Below are positions 45,994 to 55,293 of a stretch of DNA of 64,000 nucleotides, piece after piece. Every line of letters starts with the position of its first letter. The stretch's first letter is position 1. The DNA is from Mesorhizobium loti (GTDB taxonomy: Bacteria; Pseudomonadota; Alphaproteobacteria; Rhizobiales; Rhizobiaceae). The notes beneath the pieces were generated by a model. It was not told the DNA's origin and did not search any database. It saw only the letters and a program-made list of their open reading frames with translations. Made by a program: the position numbers and the translations under genes. The stretch spans positions 2,361,001 through 2,425,000 of the forward strand of contig CP050293.1 of NCBI GenBank assembly GCA_014189435.1. Reading direction: 5' to 3'.

Positions 45994-46548
45994 ATGAGTG
46001 GTGAGTACGACGATCTCAAGCGGCGCATGGATGGGGCGATTGCCGCGTTCAAGCATGATCTGGCTTCGCTGCGGACCGGTCGCGCCTCCAGCAATCTGCT
46101 CGATGCGATCCAGGTGCAGGCCTATGGCACCACAATGCCGATCAACCAGGTCGCCAACGTCTCGGTGCCGGAGCCGCGCATGATTTCGGTATCGGTCTGG
46201 GACAAGTCGATGGTCGGCGCGGTCGACCGCGCGATCCGCGAATCCAATCTGGGTTTCAACCCGATCGTCGACGGCACCAATCTCAGGATTCCGCTGCCGG
46301 AACTCAACGAACAGCGCCGCAAGGAACTGGTCAAGATCTCGCACACCTACGCCGAGAACGCCCGGGTCGCCGCGCGCCATGTGCGCCGCGACGGCATGGA
46401 CTTCCTGAAGAAGGCGGAGAAGGACGGCGACATCAGCGAGGACGATCAGCGCAAGCGCTCGGATCAGGTCCAGAAACTTACCGACGAGACGATCAGCACC
46501 ATCGACCACCTGCTTTCCGATAAGGAAGCTGAAATCATGCAGGTTTAG
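45994..46548 (+). CDS. frr: Ribosome recycling factor
   Basis: Splits post-termination ribosomes with EF-G. The 184-residue protein has the family opening ([24 protein letters not shown] in two parts, about 9-32), the hinge [16 protein letters not shown] (about 103-118), and [21 protein letters not shown] precedes the ATG. In the pyrH cluster, 30 bases after the present pyrH stop. Confidence 0.98.
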   Translation: MSGEYDDLKRRMDGAIAAFKHDLASLRTGRASSNLLDAIQVQAYGTTMPINQVANVSVPEPRMISVSVWDKSMVGAVDRAIRESNLGFNPIVDGTNLRIPLPELNEQRRKELVKISHTYAENARVAARHVRRDGMDFLKKAEKDGDISEDDQRKRSDQVQKLTDETISTIDHLLSDKEAEIMQV

Positions 46549-46582
46549 GGTCTTGGCCTCCGGCTGACCCGAAAGCGAGAAC

Positions 46583-47317
46583 ATGGCAACGCCCGCGCAT
46601 GTCGCGATCATCATGGATGGAAACGGACGCTGGGCCAAGGCGCGCGGCATGCCTCGTCTTGCGGGCCATCGTGCCGGCGTCGAGGCGCTGCGCAAGACGG
46701 TGCGCGCAGCACCCGGGCTCGGCATCTCCTACCTGACCGTCTACGCCTTCTCCTCGGAGAACTGGTCGCGGCCGAAGTCCGAGGTCAGCGACCTGATGGG
46801 CCTCCTGAAAATGTTCATCCGCCGCGATCTCGCCGAGTTGCACCAGAGCGGCGTGCGGGTCAGAATCATCGGCGACAGGGCAGGGCTGCAGTCCGACATC
46901 AGGGGCCTGCTCGATGAGGCCGAATCGCTGACCGCCGCAAATGAATCTCTGACGCTGGTGATCGCCTTCAACTATGGCGGCCGCGACGAGATCGTTCGCA
47001 CGGCGCAAAAGCTCGCGTCGGCCGTGGCGCGTGGCGAACTCGACGCCGAGGCGATCACCGCCGAGAGCTTTGCCGGCGCTCTCGACACGCAAGGCATTCC
47101 CGACCCGGAGCTGGTCATCCGCACCAGTGGCGAACTGCGGCTATCGAACTTCCTTCTGTGGCAGGCCGCCTATAGCGAGCTCGTCTTCCTGCCTTGCTAC
47201 TGGCCCGACTTCAGCCGCGAGCACCTTGCCGAGGCCTTGCGCGAATTTGCCAGCCGCGAACGCCGTTTCGGCGGAGTTGGGGCCCAGGACGTTGCTTCGC
47301 GACCGGCCGCAGGATGA
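46583..47317 (+). CDS. uppS: Undecaprenyl diphosphate synthase
   Basis: cis-Prenyltransferase making the C55 lipid carrier for peptidoglycan and O-antigen. The 244 residues include [17 protein letters not shown] (catalytic Asp12), FSSENWSRP (about 54-62), and the [21 protein letters not shown] end motif in two parts (about 181-201). Overlaps cdsA by four bases (ATGA). Confidence 0.97.
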   Translation: MATPAHVAIIMDGNGRWAKARGMPRLAGHRAGVEALRKTVRAAPGLGISYLTVYAFSSENWSRPKSEVSDLMGLLKMFIRRDLAELHQSGVRVRIIGDRAGLQSDIRGLLDEAESLTAANESLTLVIAFNYGGRDEIVRTAQKLASAVARGELDAEAITAESFAGALDTQGIPDPELVIRTSGELRLSNFLLWQAAYSELVFLPCYWPDFSREHLAEALREFASRERRFGGVGAQDVASRPAAG

Positions 47318-48129
47318 GCAATCTCCAGCTTCGTGTCATTTCAGCTGTCGTGCTTGCGATCATCACCCTTGGCTTGACCTGGCTTGGTGGCCTGCCGTTC
47401 CGGCTGCTGTGCGCGGTGATGGTGGCGGTGATCTTCTACGAATGGACCCGCATGTCGCGCCCGACGGGGGCGGTGAGCCTGGGTTTCCTGCCGGAAGCGC
47501 TGCTGGTTGTCTTCATTGGCGCCTTGATTGCCGGCCTTGCCGCCTCCTGGCTGCTGCCGCTTGTCGTGGTCATGGTTGCCGCAACGGGGATTGCCGCCTC
47601 GGTCCGCAAGACCGGACAATGGGATGCAAGCGGCCTTGCCTATACCGCGGTCTCGGGCCTGTCGCTCGCCTTGCTGCGCGATGGCGACCGTTCAGGCCTG
47701 ATTGCCATCCTGTTCCTGTTCGCGGTCGTCTGGGCCACCGATATCTTTGCCTATTTCGTCGGCCGTGCGGTTGGGGGCCCGAAGCTGGCGCCGGCCATCT
47801 CGCCCGGCAAGACGCGCAGCGGCGCGCTCGGCGGTGCTGTCGGCGGCGTCGTTGCGGGGCTGATCCTCGCCGCCGCTGCCGGTGTCGGCAATCTGGCATT
47901 GCTCGGCCTTGTGGCGCTCGTGCTTTCGATTGTCTCCCAAGCCGGCGACCTGTTTGAATCCTGGGTCAAGCGCCGTCACGGCCGCAAGGATTCGGGTGCG
48001 CTCATCCCGGGCCATGGCGGCGTCATGGATCGTGTCGACGGGCTTGTCGCGGCGGCTTTCGCCCTATACGTCATCGGTTGGATTTCGGCGACCGCCGATC
48101 ATCCGGCGCAGGGTCTGTTTCCCGTTTGA
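47314..48129 (+). CDS. cdsA: Phosphatidate cytidylyltransferase
   Basis: Makes CDP-diacylglycerol from phosphatidate and CTP at the inner membrane. A 271-residue protein with about seven helices and the CDS signature [19 protein letters not shown] followed by [16 protein letters not shown] (about 207-243). Start at 47314 overlapping the uppS stop; an upstream in-frame start would run through uppS. dxr, often next in other bacteria, is absent and rseP follows. Confidence 0.96.
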   Translation: MSNLQLRVISAVVLAIITLGLTWLGGLPFRLLCAVMVAVIFYEWTRMSRPTGAVSLGFLPEALLVVFIGALIAGLAASWLLPLVVVMVAATGIAASVRKTGQWDASGLAYTAVSGLSLALLRDGDRSGLIAILFLFAVVWATDIFAYFVGRAVGGPKLAPAISPGKTRSGALGGAVGGVVAGLILAAAAGVGNLALLGLVALVLSIVSQAGDLFESWVKRRHGRKDSGALIPGHGGVMDRVDGLVAAAFALYVIGWISATADHPAQGLFPV

Positions 48130-48233
48130 GTGTTGCCATTTTAGGGTCCTATGCGCGGCGCGCCTTGGATTCGCCCGGATTGGTGTCACAGTCACGGCAC
48201 ATTCTGCGCCGTGGAAGAATTTGAGGGTTTGTC

Positions 48234-49376
48234 TTGAACGAGATTCTTCACGCGCTTTTCAGCACAGAAGGCTTTGTCCTCGGCACGCTCGTGCCGTTCC
48301 TGTTTGTGCTGACCGTGGTCGTGTTCGTCCATGAAATGGGCCATTACCTTGTCGGGCGCTGGTGCGGCATCGGCGTCAAGGCCTTCTCGATCGGCTTCGG
48401 CCCGGAGCTCTTCGGCTTCAACGACAGCCACGGCACGCGTTGGAAACTGTGCGCGATACCGCTTGGCGGCTATGTCAAATTCGTCGGCGACATGAGCGCC
48501 ACATCGAGCCAGCCCACGTCGGCAGAGATGGAAACGCTGACCGAGGCGGAGCGCAAGGTCGCCTTTCACACGCAGCCGATCTGGAAGCGCGCGGCGACGG
48601 TAGTGGCCGGGCCGCTGTTCAATTTCCTGCTCACGATCGTCGTCTTTGCCGTGCTGTTCACCACCTATGGCCGTTATGTCGCGGAGCCGATGGTGGCCGA
48701 GGTGACCGCCGACAGCCCGGCGGCGAAGGCCGGCATCCTGCCCGGTGACCGATTCGTCAGCGTCGACGGCAACAAGGTCGAAACCTTTGGTGACGTCCAG
48801 CGCCTGGTCTCGGGTCGCGCCGACGACACCATCACCTTCGTCATGCTGCGCGACGGCAAGGAGGTCACGGTGACCGCGGCGCCGCGGCTGATGGAACAGG
48901 AAGACGCGCTCGGCAACAAGGTCAAGGTCGCCGTGATCGGTGTCGTCAACAACAAGGAACTCGGCCAGCCGCGACTCATAACCTACACGCCGGTCGGCGC
49001 GGTTGCAGCGGCAGTCGAGGAAACTGGACACGTCATCCAGCGCACCGGCCAGTTCCTGCAGCGCTTTGTCGTCGGACGTGAAGACAAATGTCAGCTGGGC
49101 GGCCCGGTGAAGATCGCCGACATGGCCGGCAAGGCGGCGAAACTGGGGTTCGAATGGCTCGTGCAACTGGTCGCACTGCTGTCCGTTGGCATCGGTTTTC
49201 TGAACCTTTTGCCGATTCCCCCCCTCGACGGCGGACATCTCTTGTTCTACGGGGTGGAGGCCGTCATTCGCCGTCCGGTGTCGGAACGGATGATGGAAAT
49301 GGCCTATCGGGCCGGGTTGCTTCTGGTGCTGTGCTTCATGGGGTTCGTTTTCTGGAACGATCTGTTTGGGTGCTGA
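48234..49376 (+). CDS. rseP: Site-2 intramembrane metalloprotease RseP
   Basis: Cleaves anti-sigma factors and remnant signal peptides inside the membrane. The 380-residue protein carries the zinc motif HEMGH (His33, Glu34, His37) in the first helix, a PDZ domain (about 130-200, with AKAGILPGDRFVSVDG), and the third-ligand region NLLPIPPLDGG in the last third. Start is TTG at 48234 with GAGGG upstream. Precedes bamA, as usual. Confidence 0.96.
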   Translation: MNEILHALFSTEGFVLGTLVPFLFVLTVVVFVHEMGHYLVGRWCGIGVKAFSIGFGPELFGFNDSHGTRWKLCAIPLGGYVKFVGDMSATSSQPTSAEMETLTEAERKVAFHTQPIWKRAATVVAGPLFNFLLTIVVFAVLFTTYGRYVAEPMVAEVTADSPAAKAGILPGDRFVSVDGNKVETFGDVQRLVSGRADDTITFVMLRDGKEVTVTAAPRLMEQEDALGNKVKVAVIGVVNNKELGQPRLITYTPVGAVAAAVEETGHVIQRTGQFLQRFVVGREDKCQLGGPVKIADMAGKAAKLGFEWLVQLVALLSVGIGFLNLLPIPPLDGGHLLFYGVEAVIRRPVSERMMEMAYRAGLLLVLCFMGFVFWNDLFGC

Positions 49377-49497
49377 AATCATGAAGAAATTCGGCTTCCG
49401 CATGGACGATGTTGAGACGCCGTTTACCATGCATGGGGATATGAGTGACGCGAAAGCCACGCCGCAGGGTTAAGTAAATACAAATTAACCAGAAGCC

Positions 49498-49525
49498 TTG
49501 CGTGTAGGGAAAATCCGGTTAATAC
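49498..49525 (+). promoter_or_regulatory. Candidate bamA promoter
   Basis: TTGCGT (49498-49503), 16-base spacer, TAATAC (49520-49525), about 70 bases before bamA. The rseP-bamA spacer (217 bases) is markedly richer in A+T than the genes beside it and also holds CGGTA-N8-TACCG. A 30-codon ORF at 49381-49473 has no clear ribosome binding site. Confidence 0.4.
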
Positions 49526-49593
49526 GGTAGGGGAAATTACCGCACGTCCGGTTTTCTCGCCGTGGGGACTACGAGAAAAGGTTATTAAGCCCG

Positions 49594-51963
49594 ATGAAGG
49601 CAGCATCCAAGTTTCTGAGCGCCGCGTCCGCGGTGACCCTGTCCGCGGCTCTGGTCGTGCCAGGCGCGCTCGCAGTGCAGTTCGTTGCCACATCGGCGGC
49701 CGAAGCCGCTGTCGTCAGCAGAGTCGAAGTGAGCGGCAACCAGCGTATCGACGCTGACACCATCCGCAATTACATCACCATCAAGCCGGGCAAGGCGTTC
49801 TCCAGCTCCGATATCGACAGTGCGGTCAAGGCGCTGTTCGGCACCGGCCTGTTCTCGGATGTGCAGATCAACCAGGTCGGCTCGACGCTGGTGGTCAAGG
49901 TTGCCGAGTATCAGGTCGTCAACCAGGTGCTGTTCCAGAACAACAAGAAGCTCAAGGACAATGCGCTGGCGGCCGCGGTGCAGCTGAAGCCGCGCGGGAC
50001 GTTCTCGCAGGCGACGCTCGATGCCGACGTCGAATCGGTCAAGGCTGCCTACAAGCGGATTGGCCGTGACGATGTGACGGTCACCACGCAGGTCATGCAG
50101 CTTGGCGACAACCGCGTGAACGTGGTCTTCAACATTACAGAAGGCGACCGCACACAGATCGCGGCGATCAATTTCGTCGGCAACAGCGCCTATTCGAGCC
50201 GCCGCCTGTCGGATATCATCAATACCAAGCGTTCGTCCTGGGTTTCGTTCATCCTGCGCGACGACGTCTATGACGACGACAAGCTGCGCGCGGACCAGGA
50301 ACTGCTGCGCCGCTTCTACTACAATCACGGCTATGCCGATTTCCAGGTCGTATCCGCTGTCGGCGAACTCGACAGCGCGACGAACAAGTACACGGTGACC
50401 ATCACCGTCCAGGAAGGCGACCGCTACACATTCGGTGACGTCAGCGTCGAAAGCACGATCCCGGAAGTCGACGGCAAGTCGCTGGAATCGGTGATCGAGA
50501 CCCGCAAGGGCGACGTCTACAACGCCAAGGACGTCGAGGATTCCATCATCGCGCTGACCGAGAAGGTGGCCGGTTCCGGCTACGCCTTCGCGCAGGTGAC
50601 GCCGCGCGGTGACCGCAATTTCGAGAACCACACCATTTCGGTGGTCTACACGGTCGACCAGGGCACCAAGGCCTATATCGAGCGCATCGAGATCCGTGGC
50701 AACGACCGCACGCGTGACTATGTCATTCGCCGCGAGTTCGACGTCAGCGAAGGCGACGCCTTCAACCAGGTGCTCATCCAGCGCGCGAAGAAGCGCCTGG
50801 AAGACCTCAATTACTTTGACAAAGTCGATATCTCGACCGTGCCGGGCTCGCAGCCCGACCAGGTCGTGCTGGTGGTCGACGTGGTCGAGAAGTCGACCGG
50901 TGAATTCTCCGTCGGCGCGGGCTATTCGACCGGTGGCGACACATCTGGTCCGTCCGTCGAAGGCTCGATCACCGAGCGCAACTTCCTCGGTCGTGGCCAG
51001 TTCATCAAGGTGTCTGCGGGCGGCGGCAAGAATTCGCGCGACTACAGCCTGTCCTTCACCGAGCCCTATTTCCTCGGACGGCGCATCGCCGCCGGTTTCG
51101 ATATCTATAAGCAGACGAGAACTTACGATAACTACGACAGTGATACTTTGGGTGCGACGGTGCGCTTCGGCCTGCCGATCACCAACAGCATTACGACACA
51201 GCTGGCTTACAACATCTCGCAAGAGAAATATAAGCTGGATGACGATTGCGTGACCAGTGGCATCTATGATCCGGCGAAGTGCGATGTTTCCGCAGCTATC
51301 TTGGACGGCATTGAGCAAAGCCCGTGGATCAAGTCGTCGGTCAGCTTGGGGCTGGTCTACAACACCATCGACGACATGAAGAACCCGCATGAGGGTATTT
51401 ACGCCAACACGACCGTGGAAGTGGCAGGCCTCGGCGGCGACGCCAAGTTCGTCAAGGTTACGGGACGTGGCAGCATCTATCAGACGCTGTCGGAGCAGTA
51501 CGATCTGGTCGGACTGCTTTCGGCCGGCGCGGGTCATGTCGAGGGCTATGGCAGCGACGGCGATCTGCGCGTGTTCGATCACTTCCAGAGCACCGATCGT
51601 ATGATCCGCGGCTTTGCTTATGGTGGTATCGGCCCGGTTGCTTCTGGCACCAGCGGCGACCATCTGGGTGGCACCACCTATTTCAACGCCTCCGCGGAAG
51701 CGCAGTTCCCGCTGCCGGTCGTTCCGGAGAGCTTCGGCCTGCGTGGCGCGGTGTTTGCAGATGCGGCAACGCTTTACGGTAGCAAGGTTGCCACCGGGGT
51801 CAATCCGGACTCGACCAGCATGAAGCTGCGTGCCTCGGTCGGCCTCGGGCTGATGTGGGCCTCGCCGTTCGGTCCGATCCGTATCGACTATGCGATCCCG
51901 GTCAAAAAGGAAGCGTCCGACGACGTGCAGGAATTCAACTTCGGCATATCGACCCGCTTCTGA
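49594..51963 (+). CDS. bamA: Outer membrane protein assembly factor BamA
   Basis: Omp85 channel that inserts beta-barrel proteins in the outer membrane. The 789-residue precursor has a signal peptide (cleavage after about residue 38, AEA), five POTRA repeats (starting VSRVEVSGNQRIDADTI near 40 and ending near 450), and the C-terminal 16-strand barrel finishing with an aromatic residue (FGISTRF). FLGRGQ and the barrel lid-lock region (RGFAYGGIGP) are visible. Heads bamA-lpxD-fabZ-lpxA-lpxI-lpxB; no skp/ompH gene lies between bamA and lpxD. Confidence 0.97.
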   Translation: MKAASKFLSAASAVTLSAALVVPGALAVQFVATSAAEAAVVSRVEVSGNQRIDADTIRNYITIKPGKAFSSSDIDSAVKALFGTGLFSDVQINQVGSTLVVKVAEYQVVNQVLFQNNKKLKDNALAAAVQLKPRGTFSQATLDADVESVKAAYKRIGRDDVTVTTQVMQLGDNRVNVVFNITEGDRTQIAAINFVGNSAYSSRRLSDIINTKRSSWVSFILRDDVYDDDKLRADQELLRRFYYNHGYADFQVVSAVGELDSATNKYTVTITVQEGDRYTFGDVSVESTIPEVDGKSLESVIETRKGDVYNAKDVEDSIIALTEKVAGSGYAFAQVTPRGDRNFENHTISVVYTVDQGTKAYIERIEIRGNDRTRDYVIRREFDVSEGDAFNQVLIQRAKKRLEDLNYFDKVDISTVPGSQPDQVVLVVDVVEKSTGEFSVGAGYSTGGDTSGPSVEGSITERNFLGRGQFIKVSAGGGKNSRDYSLSFTEPYFLGRRIAAGFDIYKQTRTYDNYDSDTLGATVRFGLPITNSITTQLAYNISQEKYKLDDDCVTSGIYDPAKCDVSAAILDGIEQSPWIKSSVSLGLVYNTIDDMKNPHEGIYANTTVEVAGLGGDAKFVKVTGRGSIYQTLSEQYDLVGLLSAGAGHVEGYGSDGDLRVFDHFQSTDRMIRGFAYGGIGPVASGTSGDHLGGTTYFNASAEAQFPLPVVPESFGLRGAVFADAATLYGSKVATGVNPDSTSMKLRASVGLGLMWASPFGPIRIDYAIPVKKEASDDVQEFNFGISTRF

Positions 51964-51979
51964 TCGGCGGTTAACGATG

Positions 51980-52004
51980 CTCCTGGGTCTTTCAGGCCCG
52001 GGAG
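51980..52004 (+). promoter_or_regulatory. Intercistronic hairpin between bamA and lpxD
   Basis: CTCCTGGGTCT (51980-51990) pairs with AGGCCCGGGAG (51994-52004) over 11 positions with two T-G pairs, loop TTC. No T-run. Likely an mRNA-stabilising or attenuating hairpin that lowers lpxD relative to bamA. Confidence 0.5.
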
Positions 52005-52038
52005 AAATGTTCCGACCTAGCTGGATATAGCTTCTGGA

Positions 52039-53097
52039 ATGACCGATCCGGTGTTCTTCGCGCCATCACGCCGGTATACGGCGGGCGAAGTCGCGAATCT
52101 GACCGGCTCGGTGCTTGTCGATTCCGGCCACTCCGACATTTCGATAGAAGCGCTCGCGCCGGCCAGCGAGGGCGGCGAGAACGCGCTTGTCTTTGTCGAC
52201 GGCAGACGCAATTCCGCGCTGATGCCGTCGCTGCGGGCGGCCGCGGTCCTGTGCCCGGCGGAATTTGCCGGCAAGGCGCCGGCCGGCGTTGCCGTTCTGG
52301 TTCATCCGCGTCCACAACAGGCCTTCGCATTTGTCGGACGCCTGCTGTTTCCCAGGGCGGCGACGCCAGGGCCGATGACCAGTGAAACCGGCGTCTCGCC
52401 GCATGCTCATGTCGATGCGACGGCGCATGTCGAAGCCGGTGCCGTCATCGAGGCCGGCGCGGTCATCGGGCCGGGTGCTTCGATCGGCAGCGGTACCGTC
52501 ATCGCGCCCAATGCGGTCATCGGACAATCCTGCCAGATCGGCCGCGACGGCTATGTCGGCCCGGGCTCCAGCATCCAGTATGCCTTGATCGGCAACCGCG
52601 TCATCATCCATGGCGGCGCCAGGATCGGCCAGGATGGTTTTGGCTTCGTCGGCGGCGCCAAGGGGCCCGAACGCGTGCCGCAGATCGGCCGTGTCGTCAT
52701 TCAGGACGACGTCGAGATCGGCTCCAACACCACCGTCGATCGCGGCGCCATGTCCGATACGATCATCGGCCAGGGCACCAAGATCGACAATCTCGTGCAG
52801 ATCGCCCATAACGTCCGCATCGGCCGCAATTGCATAATAGCCGGGCTTTCGGGTATTTCGGGTTCCGTGGTCGTGGGTGACAATGTCACCATGGGCGGCG
52901 GCGTCGGGCTTGCGGATCACCTGACCATCGGGGCAGGGGCCAAGCTTGCCGCCAGAAGTGGATTTATGAGCAATGTCCCTGCAGGCGAGATCTGGGGCGG
53001 TTATCCGGCACAGCCGATGGCGGAAGCCATGCGGGAGATAGCCATGCTGCGCAAGCTCGCCAGGACCCGCAAACAGGGCGAGGGAGGCAATGGCTGA
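52039..53097 (+). CDS. lpxD: UDP-3-O-acylglucosamine N-acyltransferase LpxD
   Basis: Third step of lipid A synthesis, N-acylating UDP-3-O-acyl-glucosamine. The 352-residue protein has an N-terminal uridine-binding domain (about 1-105) and a left-handed beta-helix of hexapeptide repeats (about 115-320), with [14 protein letters not shown] (about 193-206) and the catalytic His in [10 protein letters not shown] (about 254-263). Overlaps fabZ by eight bases. Confidence 0.97.
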   Translation: MTDPVFFAPSRRYTAGEVANLTGSVLVDSGHSDISIEALAPASEGGENALVFVDGRRNSALMPSLRAAAVLCPAEFAGKAPAGVAVLVHPRPQQAFAFVGRLLFPRAATPGPMTSETGVSPHAHVDATAHVEAGAVIEAGAVIGPGASIGSGTVIAPNAVIGQSCQIGRDGYVGPGSSIQYALIGNRVIIHGGARIGQDGFGFVGGAKGPERVPQIGRVVIQDDVEIGSNTTVDRGAMSDTIIGQGTKIDNLVQIAHNVRIGRNCIIAGLSGISGSVVVGDNVTMGGGVGLADHLTIGAGAKLAARSGFMSNVPAGEIWGGYPAQPMAEAMREIAMLRKLARTRKQGEGGNG

Positions 53098-53557
53098 CAT
53101 GATCGCGTCGACGACGCTGGAAGCGGTCGACATTATGGGGCTGATGAAGCTTCTGCCGCACCGCTATCCGTTCCTGATGATCGATCGCATCATCGACATC
53201 GATGGCGATGAGTCCGCCATCGGCATCAAGAACGTGACCATAAACGAGCCGCATTTTCAGGGCCACTTCCCCGAACAGCCGGTCATGCCGGGTGTGCTCA
53301 TCGTCGAGGCGATGGCGCAGACCGCCGGCGCCATCTGCATCCGCAGCCTGGGCACCGAAAAACCGTCGCTGGTCTATTTCCTGACCATCGACAACGCCAA
53401 ATTCCGCAAACCGGTCGTTCCCGGCGACCAGTTGAAGATCCATGTCAAGAAAATCAAGAAACGCGGCAACCTGCTCAAATTCGCTTGTGAAGCCATGGTC
53501 GACGGCGCCAAGGCGGCCGAGGCCGAGATTTCAGCCATGATGGTCACCAGCGACTGA
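53090..53557 (+). CDS. fabZ: 3-hydroxyacyl-ACP dehydratase FabZ
   Basis: Dehydrates 3-hydroxyacyl-ACP in fatty-acid elongation. Hot-dog fold of 155 residues: [14 protein letters not shown] (about 20-33), the catalytic His in [19 protein letters not shown] (about 57-75) and Glu in VEAMAQ. It competes with LpxA for 3-hydroxyacyl-ACP, and the two genes are neighbours here (7-base gap). Confidence 0.97.
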   Translation: MADMIASTTLEAVDIMGLMKLLPHRYPFLMIDRIIDIDGDESAIGIKNVTINEPHFQGHFPEQPVMPGVLIVEAMAQTAGAICIRSLGTEKPSLVYFLTIDNAKFRKPVVPGDQLKIHVKKIKKRGNLLKFACEAMVDGAKAAEAEISAMMVTSD

Positions 53558-53564
53558 CGATCGA

Positions 53565-54404
53565 ATGCTTATGAAAATCAAGACATCCATCCATGCTTCC
53601 TCCGTTGTGGAGGAAGGCGCCCAAATCGGCCAAGGTGTGCGCATCGGGCCATTCTGCCATGTCGGCGCCGATGTGGTGATCGGCGACGGTGTCGAACTGG
53701 TCAGTCATGTCTCGGTGATGGGCGCGACCACTATCGGTGCCTCGACCAAAGTCTATCCGATGGCGACATTGGGCGCACCGCCGCAGAACACCAAGCACAA
53801 GGGCGGCCGCACCACCCTGGTCATCGGCAAGAACTGCACGATCCGCGAAGGCGTGACCATGCATCTCGGCACCGATTCCAGCCGCGGCGAGACGACGGTC
53901 GGCGACAATGGCAATTTCCTCGCCTACGCCCACATTGCCCATGATTGCGTCGTCGGCAACAACGCGACCTTCGCCAATGGCGCGACACTGGGCGGCCACT
54001 GCGAGGTCGGCAACAACGTCTATATCGGCGGCCTGACCGCTGTGCATCAGTTTGTCCGCATCGGCGACAACGCCTTTCTGGGCGGCTGCTCGGCGATCGT
54101 CGGCGACGTCATTCCCTATGCCATCGCGGTCGGCAACCGCGCCAGCCTGCGCGGCCTCAACATCATCGGCCTGAAGCGCTCCGGCCTGCCGAGGTCCGAA
54201 ATCCTTGTGCTGCGCAAGGCTTACAGGATGATCTTCGATCGTTCCCGCACCGTTGGCGAGAATATCGAATTCGCCAAGGCGGAGTTCGCGTCGTCGCCGA
54301 CCGCCATGAAGATCATCGATTTCATCACCAGTCGCGGCAAGCGGCACTATGCTGTGCCGTCGCTCAAGGGCGGCGATGGCGACGATGTCGATGACGAAGA
54401 CTGA
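53565..54404 (+). CDS. lpxA: UDP-GlcNAc O-acyltransferase LpxA
   Basis: First step of lipid A synthesis. The 279-residue trimeric beta-helix protein shows hexapeptide repeats from IHASSVVEEGAQIG, the catalytic His in AHIAHDCVVGNN (about 122-133), and the helical C-terminus. The start at 53565 begins MLMKIKTS; an internal ATG two codons on is also possible. lpxI overlaps its 3' end by 29 bases. Confidence 0.97.
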   Translation: MLMKIKTSIHASSVVEEGAQIGQGVRIGPFCHVGADVVIGDGVELVSHVSVMGATTIGASTKVYPMATLGAPPQNTKHKGGRTTLVIGKNCTIREGVTMHLGTDSSRGETTVGDNGNFLAYAHIAHDCVVGNNATFANGATLGGHCEVGNNVYIGGLTAVHQFVRIGDNAFLGGCSAIVGDVIPYAIAVGNRASLRGLNIIGLKRSGLPRSEILVLRKAYRMIFDRSRTVGENIEFAKAEFASSPTAMKIIDFITSRGKRHYAVPSLKGGDGDDVDDED

Positions 54405-55293
54405 GGCAGCGGCGGCGCGTCTTGATCTCTCGCCGGGCTCCAGGGTCGGCATCATTGCCGGCGGCGGCAGTCTGCCGGTCGAAGTCGCGGCCGGTTCGGC
54501 CGAACAAGGTTATCCGCCCTTCGTCATCCTGATGGAAGGCGAGGCCGACCGCATGGCAGACCTCTCCCGGTATGAGCATGAAAGCCTCGCCCTGGAGGGT
54601 ATCGGCTCGCTGATACCGTTGCTGAGGCGGCACCGGGTCACCCATCTGGTGCTTGCCGGCGAGATCAAGCGCCGGCCAAGACTGACCCATCTGCGTCCAA
54701 GCCTTAGCCTGCTCGCCGTGATACCGGTTGTTGTCGCGGCGCTGGCGCGTGGCGACGATGGCCTGCTGAAGGTTTTGGCACGCGGCCTCGAAGCACGTGG
54801 AATAAAGGTCGTCGGGGCGCACGAAATCGTGCCGAACCTTGTTGCCGCCGAAGGCGTCCTGACGAAGGCCGCGCCACGGAAATCGGACTGGCTCGACATC
54901 AAGGCAGGCCTTGCCGCGGCAAAGGCCATCGGGGCGCTGGATATCGGCCAGGCGGCGATCGCGGTCGGCGGCCGAACGATCGCGCTGGAAGGCATCGAGG
55001 GGACGGCCGGGTTACTCGACCGTGCCAAGCTGCTGCGCGGCCACGGCCGCATTGCGGGGAAGACCCGCGGTGTGCTGGTCAAGTGCGCCAAGCCCGGTCA
55101 GGAACTGCGCGCGGATCTTCCGTCCATCGGCCCGCAAACGGTCGAAGCTGTGCATGCGGCCGGGCTTGCCGGCATTGCCGTCGAGGCGGGGCGCTCGCTG
55201 GTTCTCGAAGGCCCCGAAACCATCGCACGCGCCAACGCATTCGGCCTGTTCGTCATTGGCCTGCCTGCGGCGACGGAGCCGCGCAATGGCTGA
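54376..55293 (+). CDS. lpxI: UDP-2,3-diacylglucosamine pyrophosphatase LpxI
   Basis: Hydrolyses UDP-2,3-diacylglucosamine to lipid X, replacing LpxH in alphaproteobacteria. About 305 residues with the LpxI pattern: VGIIAGGGSLPVEVA (about 23-37), LAGEIKRRPRL, GAHEIVPNLVA (about 152-162), and a closing GLFVIGLP. Start choice among ATG codons at 54376 and 54385 is uncertain. Position between lpxA and lpxB supports the call. The 3' end overlaps lpxB by eight bases. Confidence 0.9.
   Translation: MATMSMTKTEAAAARLDLSPGSRVGIIAGGGSLPVEVAAGSAEQGYPPFVILMEGEADRMADLSRYEHESLALEGIGSLIPLLRRHRVTHLVLAGEIKRRPRLTHLRPSLSLLAVIPVVVAALARGDDGLLKVLARGLEARGIKVVGAHEIVPNLVAAEGVLTKAAPRKSDWLDIKAGLAAAKAIGALDIGQAAIAVGGRTIALEGIEGTAGLLDRAKLLRGHGRIAGKTRGVLVKCAKPGQELRADLPSIGPQTVEAVHAAGLAGIAVEAGRSLVLEGPETIARANAFGLFVIGLPAATEPRNG

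Noticed and set aside
49585..51663. 692-codon minus-strand open frame opposite bamA
   Set aside because: Antisense shadow of a definite BamA gene.
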